Source of the DNA: Bdellovibrio bacteriovorus HD100 | GTDB taxonomy: Bacteria > Bdellovibrionota > Bdellovibrionia > Bdellovibrionales > Bdellovibrionaceae | NCBI RefSeq assembly: GCF_000196175.1 | Contig: NC_005363.1 | Coordinates: 1,426,001-1,490,000 of the forward strand | Direction of reading: 5' to 3' | Length of the DNA: 64,000 nt | Shown here: positions 7,931 through 17,077 of the stretch, in pieces | How positions within the stretch are numbered: the first letter of the stretch is position 1 | Layout: every line of letters starts with the position of its first letter | Made by a program: the position numbers and the translations under genes | The notes under the pieces: generated by a model | Seen by the model: the letters and a program-made list of their open reading frames with translations, nothing else | Database searches by the model: none | What the model was told of the DNA's origin: nothing

Positions 7931-9508
7931 ATGCGTTTAAGTTTTGCTTTGCAGAACAGTAAAAATCAGGGGCTGACGGTGGAATTTACCCGCGTCAGCC
8001 TTTTTGCGTTGATTTTGCTGATCAGTGCGGTTTCCAGTGTGTTTCAGGAAGGTTTCATTAACTGGCAGATTCTGGGACCGTTTTACGCGATCCTGAGTGT
8101 GGCCTTTGGCGCGCATGTGGTGTGGTTCTCGATGTGGGACCGCCTGCTGAAAAGTCCGTGGCTGTTGTTCGCGGGCTTCGTCGTTGACTCCCTGCTGATT
8201 TCTTTTTTGATCTATTACTCCGGAATTAATCAGTCGCTGTTTTTGTTCCTGCACCTGGTGAATATCCTGCTGGCGGGGATTGCCTGCCGGGGTGTGGGGG
8301 CGGTGACACTGGCCCTGTTCACAAGCATCTTCTTTACGGTGGCGGCGCTGTTCTCGCCAGAGATGAAGGCGTTGAATTTCTTCTTCCTGCTGGCTTTGAA
8401 CAACATTGCGTTCTTCTCGGTGGCGGGTCTTTCCGGGTACCTGAGTGAGCAGCTGCAAACAGTCGGGAAAGAGCTTTCGGAAACAGGCGCCAGCCTTCGT
8501 TCGGCTCAGGAGCTGAACGAGGTTCTGGTTGAAAACATCCCGACCGGGATGGTGTCTTTCACTGAATCCGGCGAAGTGGTGAAAGCCAATTCATCGGCGG
8601 CCGAGATCCTGGGGTATTCCGATCTTTCCACTTTGAACTGGTACGAACTGTTCCCGGAAACCCGCAGGTCTGAAGGATTGTTCAAAGGGGATGTGAAGTA
8701 CACTCCTCAAAATGAAGCCAACGCCAAGATTCTGGGTATGACCTTGTCAAAGATCTATAGTCCCGAGTTGAAAGCGCATCTGTCTATTGGCTTGTTTGAT
8801 GACCTGACCAAGATTCGCCAGCTTGAATATGCTGCCAGACAAAATGAAAAGCTGGCGGCCGTTGGTGGTTTGGCCGCGGGGATTGCCCATGAAATTCGCA
8901 ACCCGCTGGCGGGTATCAGTGGCAGTATCGAGCTTTTGACCCAGACGGTGAACAACGACGATGACCGCAAACTGATGAAAATCGTTTTGCGTGAAATTGA
9001 CCGCTTGAACAATTTGATCACCGAATTCCTGGATTATGCCCGTCCGGAAGTGCCGCCAACAGATGCGGTGGACCTTTCTTCGCTGCTTACGGAAGTGCTG
9101 GATTCGATGAAACTCAATGCCCAGGTTCGCGCCGATGTTGAACAGGTGCGCGAGTACGAGGCTGGGTTGAAGATCCTGGGCCGCCGGGACAAATTGAAAC
9201 AGGCATTCCTGAACATCATCATCAATTCCTATCAGGCTATGAATGATTCTCAGAAACCGCAGATTGCGGTGAAGGCTCTGGTCACTGACAAAGAGGTGCG
9301 TGTGCGCATTCGTGATGCCGGGTGTGGCATGAGTGAGGCGACACGCAAGAAGATGTTTGAACCTTTCCATACGACAAAGCCCAAAGGCACAGGCCTTGGT
9401 CTAGCTGTGACTCATAAGATTTTAGAGGGACACGGGGCGCAGGTGTTCGTGGAGAGTGAAGTGGGCGTAGGTACTGAGTTTATTTTGACTTTCCCCAGAG
9501 CACACTGA
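7931..9508 (+). CDS. pilS: PilS-type membrane sensor histidine kinase
   Basis: 525 residues. About six membrane helices in residues 20-175 match the PilS input region, followed by a PAS domain (about 193-290; LVENIPTGMVSFTESGEVVKAN). The kinase core has HisKA GIAHEIRNPLAGISG with phospho-acceptor H320, N box QAFLNIIINSYQAM, G1 DAGCGMS, F box and G2 KGTGLGLAVTHKIL. PilS kinases sense membrane state or pilin level and control PilR. The gene directly abuts pilC and is followed after 38 bases by the pilR-like regulator, so sensor, machine and regulator are one transcription unit. Confidence 0.9.
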   Translation: MRLSFALQNSKNQGLTVEFTRVSLFALILLISAVSSVFQEGFINWQILGPFYAILSVAFGAHVVWFSMWDRLLKSPWLLFAGFVVDSLLISFLIYYSGINQSLFLFLHLVNILLAGIACRGVGAVTLALFTSIFFTVAALFSPEMKALNFFFLLALNNIAFFSVAGLSGYLSEQLQTVGKELSETGASLRSAQELNEVLVENIPTGMVSFTESGEVVKANSSAAEILGYSDLSTLNWYELFPETRRSEGLFKGDVKYTPQNEANAKILGMTLSKIYSPELKAHLSIGLFDDLTKIRQLEYAARQNEKLAAVGGLAAGIAHEIRNPLAGISGSIELLTQTVNNDDDRKLMKIVLREIDRLNNLITEFLDYARPEVPPTDAVDLSSLLTEVLDSMKLNAQVRADVEQVREYEAGLKILGRRDKLKQAFLNIIINSYQAMNDSQKPQIAVKALVTDKEVRVRIRDAGCGMSEATRKKMFEPFHTTKPKGTGLGLAVTHKILEGHGAQVFVESEVGVGTEFILTFPRAH

Positions 9509-9546
9509 GAGAATAGTTTTTAACACAAGGACGTGGGAGCACATAA

Positions 9547-10953
9547 ATGAAGTCGAGAATTCTTGTTGTCGATGACGAAGAATCAATACGCGAGTTTTTA
9601 GAGATCATGCTGAAAAAAGAAGGGTATGAAATCACTTTGGCTGAAGACGGCCAAAAGGCGAAAGACCTTCTTGCGAAAAAAACATTTGATATGATCATCT
9701 CAGACTTGCAGATGCCCCATGTGACGGGGATCGAGCTTCTGAAGCACGTCAAAGAATCCTATCCGGATACAGTCTTCATGCTGATCACAGCGTTCGGTAC
9801 AACCGAAACTGCCGTGGAAGCGATGAAGATGGGTGCTTATGATTATCTGACAAAACCATTCAAAATTGATGAAGTCCGTCTGAACATCCAGAACGCACTT
9901 CGTTCCCGCAACTTGGAAGTGGAAAACAGATCCTTGAAAAAGGAACTGGTAAAAGAATACTCCTTCCAGAACATGGTGGGGAATTCCCCGGTCATGCATG
10001 CGATCTACGATATGGTCAAGCGTGTCTCCCAGACGCCAACCAACGTTTTGATCACAGGGGAATCCGGTACGGGTAAAGAGGTTGTGGCCAAGGCGATTCA
10101 CTATAACGGTCCGTTGAAAGACCGTCCATTTGTAACAGTGAACTGCGGTGCCATCCCTGAGAACCTGATGGAATCCGAAATGTTCGGTCACAAAAAAGGC
10201 TCTTTCACCGGTGCGGTGGCTGATAAAGCGGGTCTTTTTGAAGTGGCTGACGGCGGAACGCTGTTCCTGGATGAGGTCGGTGAATTGCCATTGACGATTC
10301 AGGTAAAGCTTCTTCGTGCGATTCAAGAGCGTGTGATCCGCCGCGTGGGTGCGACGGAAGACATGAAGGTGGATGTGCGTATCATCGCCGCGACCAACCG
10401 TAATTTGGAAGAGATGGTTCAAAAGGGCGGTTTCCGTCAGGATTTGTTCTATCGTCTGAATGTTATCAATATCAAAACGCCGGGTCTTCGTGAGCGTCGT
10501 GATGATATCCCGCTTTTGGCAAATCACTTCCTGAAAAAGTACAACGAACGTCTGAACAAAAACATCGGTGCGATCAGCGCGGATGCGATGGAAATCCTGA
10601 AAAAGTACGACTATCCAGGGAACGTGCGTGAGCTTGAAAACATGATCGAGCGCACCGTGGCTTTGGAAGGCGGGGCGACGATTCTTCCGGAATCTTTGCC
10701 ACCGATGGTGAACACCTCTTCCGGTCGCAAGATGGCTTCCTCCAATGAAATCGAAATCGGTGACGATGGGGTTGATTTGGACAAGGTGATGGGTCAGATC
10801 GAAAAAGAACTTCTGATCAAAGCCATCCACTCTGCCGGCGGCGTGAAAAAGAGAGCTGCAAAGCTGCTTCATATCTCCTTCAGATCCATGCGATATCGCA
10901 TTGAAAAGTATAATCTAGGCGTAGTCGGCGACGACGAGCTCGACGACGAATAA
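9547..10953 (+). CDS. pilR: PilR-type NtrC-family sigma-54 response regulator
   Basis: 468 residues: receiver domain (1-120, phospho-acceptor D53 in ISDLQMPHVTG), AAA+ sigma-54 interaction domain (about 143-365) with Walker A GESGTGKE near 171 and Walker B GGTLFLDEVGEL, and a C-terminal Fis-type HTH (KKRAAKLLHISFRSMRYRIEK). The sigma-54 contact loop reads GSFTGA rather than GAFTGA, a tolerated but less common variant. Cognate partner of the preceding PilS. Expected to activate sigma-54 promoters of pilin or other genes; no such promoter was seen in front of pilB here. A strong terminator follows the gene. Confidence 0.92.
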   Translation: MKSRILVVDDEESIREFLEIMLKKEGYEITLAEDGQKAKDLLAKKTFDMIISDLQMPHVTGIELLKHVKESYPDTVFMLITAFGTTETAVEAMKMGAYDYLTKPFKIDEVRLNIQNALRSRNLEVENRSLKKELVKEYSFQNMVGNSPVMHAIYDMVKRVSQTPTNVLITGESGTGKEVVAKAIHYNGPLKDRPFVTVNCGAIPENLMESEMFGHKKGSFTGAVADKAGLFEVADGGTLFLDEVGELPLTIQVKLLRAIQERVIRRVGATEDMKVDVRIIAATNRNLEEMVQKGGFRQDLFYRLNVINIKTPGLRERRDDIPLLANHFLKKYNERLNKNIGAISADAMEILKKYDYPGNVRELENMIERTVALEGGATILPESLPPMVNTSSGRKMASSNEIEIGDDGVDLDKVMGQIEKELLIKAIHSAGGVKKRAAKLLHISFRSMRYRIEKYNLGVVGDDELDDE

Positions 10954-10995
10954 AAGGTGCCTGGTTGTTTTTTCTGGCTATACAGTGTCAAACGA

Positions 10996-11021
10996 GAGGG
11001 AAGCGAAAGCTTCCCTCTTTT
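10996..11021 (+). terminator. Rho-independent terminator after pilR
   Basis: GAGGGAAGC (10996-11004), loop GAAA, GCTTCCCTC (11009-11017), then TTTT. A 9-bp perfect stem with a GNRA tetraloop closes the pil transcription unit. Confidence 0.85.
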
Positions 11022-11063
11022 CATTCGAGAGGCCGTCGTTAAAGGTCTTGTTTAAGTGAAATC

Positions 11064-11082
11064 GAAAACGATTATCAAGTTT
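11064..11082 (+). promoter_or_regulatory. Possible Fur box upstream of ferritin-like gene
   Basis: GAAAACGATTATCAAGTTT matches the 19-base Fur consensus GATAATGATAATCATTATC at 12 of 19 positions, including the central GATNATCA core, and lies about 75-90 bases before the ferritin-like start. Match counted by eye; iron control of an iron-storage gene is plausible but unproven. Confidence 0.35.
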
Positions 11083-11155
11083 GATTGTTCTCAATACGTT
11101 TTCAATTGTTGCCTTGGCTGTCTGATTCTGCAATCATTCGGGGGGTGGAGGTCTT

Positions 11156-11584
11156 ATGACTAAAGAAAACAAAAAAGTAGTAGATCTTTTGAATGAAATT
11201 ATCGAGATGGAGATCTCTGGCGTTGTTCGTTACTTGCACTATGCATTGATGGTGAAAGGTCCGAACCGCATTCCTATCGTTAAATGGTTCCATGAACAGG
11301 CTAACGAAGGTTACCAGCATGCTTCCATGATGGGTGAAAAAGTGACGGCTCTGGGCGGGCACCCCACTTTGCGTGTGTCTCCGGTTCCTGAAACTAAAAC
11401 CCACAAGGTTTTGGACATCCTTAAAGAAAGTCTTGAGTTCGAACAAGCAGCTTTGGCGAAGTACAAAGCAGTGCTGAAGCACTGTGGTGATGACGTAGCC
11501 CTGGAAGAGTTGATCCGCTCCATGGTTCGTATGGAAACTGAGCACATTGAAGAAGTTGTGAAAATGCTGGACACCACTCACTAG
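11156..11584 (+). CDS. Ferritin-like / bacterioferritin-family protein
   Basis: A 142-residue all-helical protein of the ferritin-like di-iron superfamily. Candidate metal ligands are visible as pairs of carboxylate and histidine: EIIEMEISGVVRYLHY (about 14-29), EQANEGYQHASMMGE (about 47-61, ExxH-like), ESLEFEQAALAKY (about 91-103) and METEHIEE (about 128-135). Such proteins oxidise and store Fe(II) or detoxify peroxide in the cytosol. It has a clear GGAGG SD before ATG 11156, a possible Fur box upstream and its own terminator downstream, so it is monocistronic. A Dps-type or bacterioferritin-comigratory role cannot be separated from sequence alone. Confidence 0.8.
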   Translation: MTKENKKVVDLLNEIIEMEISGVVRYLHYALMVKGPNRIPIVKWFHEQANEGYQHASMMGEKVTALGGHPTLRVSPVPETKTHKVLDILKESLEFEQAALAKYKAVLKHCGDDVALEELIRSMVRMETEHIEEVVKMLDTTH

Positions 11585-11606
11585 GGTGATCTGACATTCA
11601 GAATTG

Positions 11607-11635
11607 AAAAAGCCCGCGGTAAAGCGGGCTTTTTT
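11607..11635. terminator. Bidirectional terminator between ferritin-like gene and the facing gene
   Basis: AGCCCGC (11611-11617) and GCGGGCT (11624-11630) flanked by an A-run on the left and T-run on the right, so it can stop transcription from both converging genes. Confidence 0.85.
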
Positions 11636-11646
11636 GTTTTTAAGAT

Positions 11647-12042
11647 CTAGCGGCAGTTCAGGTCGTGAACAAGGTCGCTGGCATAGGAATAGACCATGTC
11701 GTATTCGCCGTCGAATTCAGGACGCTGGAACATCAAGGACGCCACCAACTCTGTGACCTTTTGAGTGTCACGCAGTTCGGGCAGGCTGATATCTGCAACC
11801 CGGAATGTGTTCGTCATCTGTCCAGTTAGCTTGTACTTTTTGTTACCCGGGGCTTTGCTGACCAGGTCGTCGTACTTGTGAGGCTTTTTATCACCCAGCG
11901 TGACTTCGGCATCATCACCGTCCTGAACGATCTTCAGGGTGTGAGTGCTCGATGCAGAATCGCATTGCGTGATTGTGACAAACGAAGCATTCGCGCTGAG
12001 TGCGGAAAAAACGATGGCAACGGAAAGGGTCAGCTTCCACAT
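11647..12042 (-). CDS. Small exported protein of unknown function
   Basis: 131 residues with a signal peptide (MWKLTLSVAIVFSALSANA, cleavage after about residue 19). The mature part has two cysteines, near the N-terminus (TQCDSASS) and at the C-terminus (DLNCR), which could form a disulfide that closes the domain. No family recognised. The pattern (about 110 mature residues, paired cysteines, beta-rich look) resembles the small exported protein at 14626. Transcribed away from the phospholipase-D-like gene's 3' end, sharing the bidirectional terminator with the ferritin-like gene. Confidence 0.75.
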   Translation of the reverse strand: MWKLTLSVAIVFSALSANASFVTITQCDSASSTHTLKIVQDGDDAEVTLGDKKPHKYDDLVSKAPGNKKYKLTGQMTNTFRVADISLPELRDTQKVTELVASLMFQRPEFDGEYDMVYSYASDLVHDLNCR

Positions 12043-12141
12043 AGTAAGGCCTCCTGATTTATTTGAGACCTTCGGTTGTAACAGAGGGGATTCGCACCCC
12101 TCCAGCTTCTTTTTCTTTATGACAGTAACTTAATCCTGACC

Positions 12142-14337
12142 TTAGAATTCTGTGTCGAATACACCCAGGATCAGGGCTTTAAAGTAGTTTCTTTTCAGAC
12201 GGTCGTCGATCAGCCGTGAATCTTTTTTGTACTGGTTGTAGATTTCCGTCATTTCTCGGTTATAGGCAGCGCCATAAATCATCGCGCCGTTTTCCATGTC
12301 GTGGATGAAACTGCGCTTGTTCAAATTCACCGATCCCAGGAAAGAATACACGTCGTCAATCAGGACGATTTTTGAATGCAGAATCACCTTGGGTTCGGTG
12401 TATTCGTAAATGGAAAGCTGCTGATACAGGCGATTCACGGTCGGTTTGTTCGATTCACTCAGGATCCAGTCGACGGTGTCGCCCTTTAAATCCAGCCGGG
12501 TGATCACTGTGACCTGAACTCCACGGGCCGCCGCTCGTTCCAGCGCCTCCACAATCGGTGTCGGTGGGCGGAAGTACGGGGTGGAGATCATGATTTTCTT
12601 TTTCGCGCTGTCGAGCATTTCCACATAGAACTGAATCAGACTTTCATCGTCCTTGTAAGGCACCGACATAAAGTGACGCACCAAAGGCTCGCGGCTGTTG
12701 AAGTAAGAGGGACTGATCTGGGACGCCATCGGCACGTTGACGTTGATGCTGCGGAATTGCATCGTTTTATAGTCCCGGTCCCACAGGGTCAGAAAGTGCG
12801 CTGCCACCTTTTCAGTGAAGTCCTTGTCGTGAACTTTGAATTCAAAGTCGCGCCAGTGCACGAAGCTTTCATCGCCCTTCACATAGTTCACCATTTCCGG
12901 GCGGGGATAGTCGTAGGGTTTTTTAAAGATAAAGCCATCGTGGATGTTGCGACCGCCGATAAAGGCCACGTTGTTTTTTGGGTCTTTTTTCGACATGGTC
13001 AAAAGCAGCTTCACGTGCATGGAGCGATGCAGGCGATCGAAGCGGTCGCCCAGACTGCCACCGGATGGAACTTTGTATTTCAGCTCCTGCAGCTGGATGT
13101 TCGGATTCCGAGCCTCCAGTTTTCTTAGCAGGACTTCGTCTTTTTCCAAAGTAATCACGCCGGCCACCAGAATTTTCACCTTGGTGCCGCGTTGGGCGTG
13201 GAAATCCAGAAGGCGTGCCATGAAGGTGCCATAGTAGTCCGCGCGGAAAACCAGATAGGAAACATAGATGCTGTCAAAGAACGGGGCCTTGGAAAAATCC
13301 AAGGGTGCATAAGGATCGTGCAGATCCATAAACTGGGATGGAAGCGGCTGACCCAGCAGCACTTCGGCTTTGGACTTCAAAGAGTCCACAGCCTCTGGCA
13401 GGTTCACCACCGCGGGAACAGCTTGAGGGCAGGTCATGGAGGCATATTTGTCGGTCAGGAAGAACTTTTCAATTCCGCTTAGGTTGTCCGTGCGAGGCAT
13501 CAGACAGCCTTCGACCAGATTGTGCAAATCCAGATAGGGATTGGCGGGTTCAACGAAGCGAACTCCAAATTGTGCCGGGGCCCCGGCCGGTCCGGCCTTC
13601 AGCTCACAGCTGGTGACGGAGTTTGCGGGGATCAGGCGCAGGTTGTCGCCGTTGTATTTGCTGTCGTACATCCGGAAAGTGGCGCGCTGATGGGCCACAA
13701 ACTTTTTGTCAGAGAAAGTCTTTTTGATGCGGAAGGGGCCGTCACAGGTGACTGTCGCGTCGAAGTGTTCGTTTTTACGTTCTTCATTCGGATCATCAAC
13801 ACTGATCAGATAGTTTTTGATCTGAATTTGATAGTCTTTGGCGTGCATGCGGTCGAATTTGAAAAGGCGCTGAATCTGACCGTCACGCAGAGCAAACTCA
13901 GAGACAGATTTCATCTCCAGCAGTTGTTCCTGAACGCGCCATGATTCGTTGTTGCTGGTCATGACAGATACCGGTGTGTCAGCACGAAGGGCATTGATAC
14001 GTTGCTGAGCCAAGGCAGAGCTTTGGTTTACGACCTGCAGCTGACGGTCTTGACGGGCGTTCATTTCCTTGTACTCACGCTCTTCGCGGGTTTCCTGAGG
14101 GAAAGAGTCTTTTTTGTGTGGATGTGGCGTGGACTGCCTTCTTTTCAGAATCTGCAGTCGTTCTTTGTTGAGTTCTGCTTGCAGTTTGTCGCTATAAAGC
14201 TTTTGCACGTAGGGGGCTACATCGGGAGGGACGTCGACGGAGCTGGGATTTCTATGTGCCGGAGTCTGGCAGGAAATCAAAGTGGCAGAAAGAAGCAAAA
14301 CACCAAGCAGCGTTCCAAAGTTTTCAGTCTTTTTCAT
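12142..14337 (-). CDS. Phospholipase D-superfamily lipoprotein (cardiolipin synthase-like)
   Basis: 731 residues from ATG 14337; an 11-codon longer start at 14370 exists, but the downstream start gives a clean lipoprotein signal (MKKTENFGTLLGVLLLSATLISC, lipobox LISC). Two HKD motifs characterise the PLD superfamily: HVKLLLTMSKKD...GGRN (about residues 440-465) and HSKIVLIDDVYSFLGSVN (about 640-660). The second is canonical; the first lacks an aspartate in the usual place. Likely acts on phospholipid phosphodiester bonds at the outer membrane or periplasm. The N-terminal 300 residues contain a Gln/Arg-rich coiled segment and an unrecognised domain. Prey-membrane phospholipid hydrolysis is an attractive but unproven role. 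Confidence 0.85.
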   Translation of the reverse strand: MKKTENFGTLLGVLLLSATLISCQTPAHRNPSSVDVPPDVAPYVQKLYSDKLQAELNKERLQILKRRQSTPHPHKKDSFPQETREEREYKEMNARQDRQLQVVNQSSALAQQRINALRADTPVSVMTSNNESWRVQEQLLEMKSVSEFALRDGQIQRLFKFDRMHAKDYQIQIKNYLISVDDPNEERKNEHFDATVTCDGPFRIKKTFSDKKFVAHQRATFRMYDSKYNGDNLRLIPANSVTSCELKAGPAGAPAQFGVRFVEPANPYLDLHNLVEGCLMPRTDNLSGIEKFFLTDKYASMTCPQAVPAVVNLPEAVDSLKSKAEVLLGQPLPSQFMDLHDPYAPLDFSKAPFFDSIYVSYLVFRADYYGTFMARLLDFHAQRGTKVKILVAGVITLEKDEVLLRKLEARNPNIQLQELKYKVPSGGSLGDRFDRLHRSMHVKLLLTMSKKDPKNNVAFIGGRNIHDGFIFKKPYDYPRPEMVNYVKGDESFVHWRDFEFKVHDKDFTEKVAAHFLTLWDRDYKTMQFRSINVNVPMASQISPSYFNSREPLVRHFMSVPYKDDESLIQFYVEMLDSAKKKIMISTPYFRPPTPIVEALERAAARGVQVTVITRLDLKGDTVDWILSESNKPTVNRLYQQLSIYEYTEPKVILHSKIVLIDDVYSFLGSVNLNKRSFIHDMENGAMIYGAAYNREMTEIYNQYKKDSRLIDDRLKRNYFKALILGVFDTEF

Positions 14338-14575
14338 TCTGAATTTATCGGAAAAATCGGACAAAGACATAACATTTCAGGGGATTACCAGAGCTTCATC
14401 TGTGTCTTCGCAGTCGCTGTATCATATTGAGACAAATACAGGTCATACTAGTCCTGCTTTTTGGATGATTCGTGAGTCAACACCGCGGCCTTGGGAATCC
14501 GGGCTCTAATTTGTCACCCTCACGGCCTGTTTAACAGGGATGGGGGCTTCATAAGTAAATTAAACCACTTTGCGC

Positions 14576-14591
14576 GGGCAAGGGCCTTGCA
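14576..14591 (+). promoter_or_regulatory. Candidate sigma-54 promoter
   Basis: GGGCAAGGGCCTTGCA fits TGGCACG-N4-TTGCW at 10 of 12 defined positions with the obligatory GG and GC spaced correctly. The expected start point is about 12 bases downstream, leaving a short leader before ATG 14626. Confidence 0.5.
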
Positions 14592-14625
14592 ACAAAGGGT
14601 GGGTGCTTAAATATTTGGAGGCTTT

Positions 14626-14970
14626 ATGAAAAAGTGGATCTTGTTTTCTTTGATGTCAGTTGTTGCGTCCTCAGCTTTGGCGGATGGAACGATCACCTGC
14701 AAAGGATTTGATGCTGACAAGAACAAGGCCGAGGATGTGCTGATGATCGAGGCGGACATCGCGATTCTTCTGACGGCCTCCAACAACGAAGGCTTCTTGT
14801 CTCCACGCTGGCAAAACGGTCAGGTGAAAGATTATGCCAATGATCTGTATGTTGTCACCGTGGATCGTCAGGCGAATACCATCACAACCGACGATCTTCG
14901 CAGTGGCACCCGGAAAGTTCACACGGATGCCAAGTGCCGCTATAACGGGGAGCCTGACGAAGGCTACTAA
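14626..14970 (+). CDS. Small exported protein of unknown function
   Basis: 114 residues with a signal peptide (MKKWILFSLMSVVASSALA) and two cysteines in the mature part (ITCKG, AKCRY). No family recognised. A GGAGG SD lies 8 bases before the ATG and a sigma-54-type promoter lies further upstream, so expression is probably under an enhancer-binding activator. The stop codon overlaps that of the facing M1 peptidase gene. Similar in size and cysteine placement to the exported protein at 11647, though sequence similarity is weak by eye. Confidence 0.75.
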   Translation: MKKWILFSLMSVVASSALADGTITCKGFDADKNKAEDVLMIEADIAILLTASNNEGFLSPRWQNGQVKDYANDLYVVTVDRQANTITTDDLRSGTRKVHTDAKCRYNGEPDEGY

Positions 14971-17027
14971 AGAGATCGTTGCAAAGGGCTTTGCAGGACG
15001 GGCCAGGTCGATTTCAGGATCACAGGACGTCCTTTGAACACCAACACGCCAAAGGTTCCATAGTGTGTCAGGCGCGAAGCCCATTCTGCCGGAGTGTTGT
15101 CAGGACTCCAGCGCACCCACACCACGGTTTGCTGCGGATGGTTTTTAAGGCGTGCGACCAGGACCGTGCTGACTTCCTTCAGATTGTACTTCTGTCCTTC
15201 GATGGAAATAGTGTCGTCCGTGATTTGCAGGTTTTGTTCTGCCAATTGGGACTTCATGAAGCTGACAAATTTCTGCTGGTCCCCGACAAAGACCATGGAT
15301 CCTTTCGCAGGAACATCCAAAGGCTCTCCGCTGTAGTGCAGAACATCACTGCCTTCCGTTTTCTGGGACCACACATCAACAAACTGCTTCGCGGAAGCAT
15401 CGGCCGGGTCAAAATAATAGTGAACTTCAGAGGCCCCCAGAACACTGGACAACGTCGCCGGGCGTTCTTCCGTATAAAGACGACGGAAAAGGTGGAAGTC
15501 CGGATCGACTGAAACCTTCACCGGGCGGGAAGGGGAGGTCAAAGAATAGAACTGGGTCTTGTCTGACAGGCGCGCCAATTGACGAATCTCCGCGCCGGAT
15601 TCCAGAGTCCAGATCACCGGGATGTTCAGATCATACAGATCCGCCTGCTTTTGGCTGAGCACATAGGTGGTACTGGTGGAGCCATCATGCCATTTCATGA
15701 TTCGCACATCACCCAGTTCAATTTCCGGGGCCCCTTTGCGATCCAGCCACTGGCTGAAGAACCCGTCCAGATTCTGGTTGTTCACGGATTCGAAACTGTT
15801 TTGAATGTCGGTGAAAGAGGCTTTTTTGAATAAATTGCGAGTATAGAAATCCTGCAAAGACTTGTGGAAAGCCTCTTTGCCAAAACGGAACTCGAGCATA
15901 TGGAACAGCATCATGGACTTGCCATAGCCGACAGCCTGGGAGCTGGAGTTGTGGCGCCCGCGGAACTGACGAAGTGGGAAGTCCTTTTCCGGACTGCCGG
16001 CGACAAAATCCATATAGTTCAACAAAGTGTTCATGCGGTAAGTGCGCTCACTGCCGGCTTTTTCCTGCTGCCAGTAATCAGCCATGTAAGTCGTAAGCCC
16101 CTCGCACCAGTTGCCTTTGTCATAGTCCACATAAACACTGTTGCCCCACCAGTTGTGCAGCACTTCGTGCGGAAGGGAGGAATTCAAGATAAATGGCAGA
16201 CGCAAAACAGTGGGCCCCAGCAGGGTGAAGCTTGGCATGCCATAGCCGGTTTCCCAGAAGTTCTCAACCACACTGAAAGAGGAATACGGATAAGGAGCGA
16301 TGATCTGTGAGAAGTGTTTGATGTACTCCGGCACCAGAGTCAAAAAGTTCTGGGCCAGGGCTGGATCGTCCTTGCGCAGAAGAACCTGTACTTTTTTGCC
16401 GGAAGGTGTGTCCACCTGATAGCTCTTGAACGGGCCCGCCACCAGATAAATTTCCTCTTGCGGATAAATTTCGACAAAGCGGGAAGTGCGGATGGAGCCT
16501 TCCACCACTGTGCTGGCGATCTGACCCTGCACCAAAGACATCCAGTCACCCGGAGTCTGTACGGTGACTTCAAAGCTTTTCTGAATGCCCAGGAAGAAGG
16601 GATACCAGTAAGTGCTGCCAAACAGAGTGGCCCCTTCCGGGGCAATCAGACCATTGCTGTTGTCATTCAGTACCGGATCAAAGATCACGCCGAAATACTG
16701 CACACTGACTTTGTTGTCGATGTTTCCCAATGTCAGGCCGTATTCAGCATAAGGTTCTTTTTGAGTTGCTGGGTGAAGCAGGATGAGAGAATCATCACTG
16801 CTGGTCACAGAGACCTGCAAATCCTTGTGCAGCAGAAAACTGATTTTGCGGGGAGAATCCTTGGGAAAGGTCAGGGTGTCCTGGGCCTTGATCATCTTCA
16901 GGCCTGGATACAGCTCGACATTCAGTTTGTGATGCAGAATCTGGCCGTGGGACTGCATGGAGACGAGCAAAATGAACAGCAGACCGACGACGATCAGCAA
17001 CTTGTTAAGCGCTTGCGCTTTGGACAT
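14967..17027 (-). CDS. Exported M1-family (gluzincin) metallopeptidase
   Basis: 686 residues with an N-terminal signal or anchor (LLIVVGLLFILLVSM). The zinc site is HEVLH at residues 287-291, with the third ligand E309 in NWCEGLTTYMADYW; the family GxMEN-type substrate motif appears as GYGMPSFTLLGP upstream. Layout follows M1 aminopeptidases: N-terminal beta domain, thermolysin-like catalytic domain, helical segment. The spacing between HExxH and the glutamate is one residue shorter than usual. Likely periplasmic or surface aminopeptidase helping to digest peptides, consistent with a proteolytic predator. Its 3' end overlaps that of the gene at 14626. Confidence 0.85.
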   Translation of the reverse strand: MSKAQALNKLLIVVGLLFILLVSMQSHGQILHHKLNVELYPGLKMIKAQDTLTFPKDSPRKISFLLHKDLQVSVTSSDDSLILLHPATQKEPYAEYGLTLGNIDNKVSVQYFGVIFDPVLNDNSNGLIAPEGATLFGSTYWYPFFLGIQKSFEVTVQTPGDWMSLVQGQIASTVVEGSIRTSRFVEIYPQEEIYLVAGPFKSYQVDTPSGKKVQVLLRKDDPALAQNFLTLVPEYIKHFSQIIAPYPYSSFSVVENFWETGYGMPSFTLLGPTVLRLPFILNSSLPHEVLHNWWGNSVYVDYDKGNWCEGLTTYMADYWQQEKAGSERTYRMNTLLNYMDFVAGSPEKDFPLRQFRGRHNSSSQAVGYGKSMMLFHMLEFRFGKEAFHKSLQDFYTRNLFKKASFTDIQNSFESVNNQNLDGFFSQWLDRKGAPEIELGDVRIMKWHDGSTSTTYVLSQKQADLYDLNIPVIWTLESGAEIRQLARLSDKTQFYSLTSPSRPVKVSVDPDFHLFRRLYTEERPATLSSVLGASEVHYYFDPADASAKQFVDVWSQKTEGSDVLHYSGEPLDVPAKGSMVFVGDQQKFVSFMKSQLAEQNLQITDDTISIEGQKYNLKEVSTVLVARLKNHPQQTVVWVRWSPDNTPAEWASRLTHYGTFGVLVFKGRPVILKSTWPVLQSPLQRSL

Positions 17028-17077
17028 GATTTACCTCTGAAAACGGGGTCTGTATTTACGCCCGTCCCAGTGCCAGG

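Noticed and set aside
9700-10872. 390-residue frame antisense to pilR
   Set aside because: Shadow of the well-supported pilR gene; no start context or domains.
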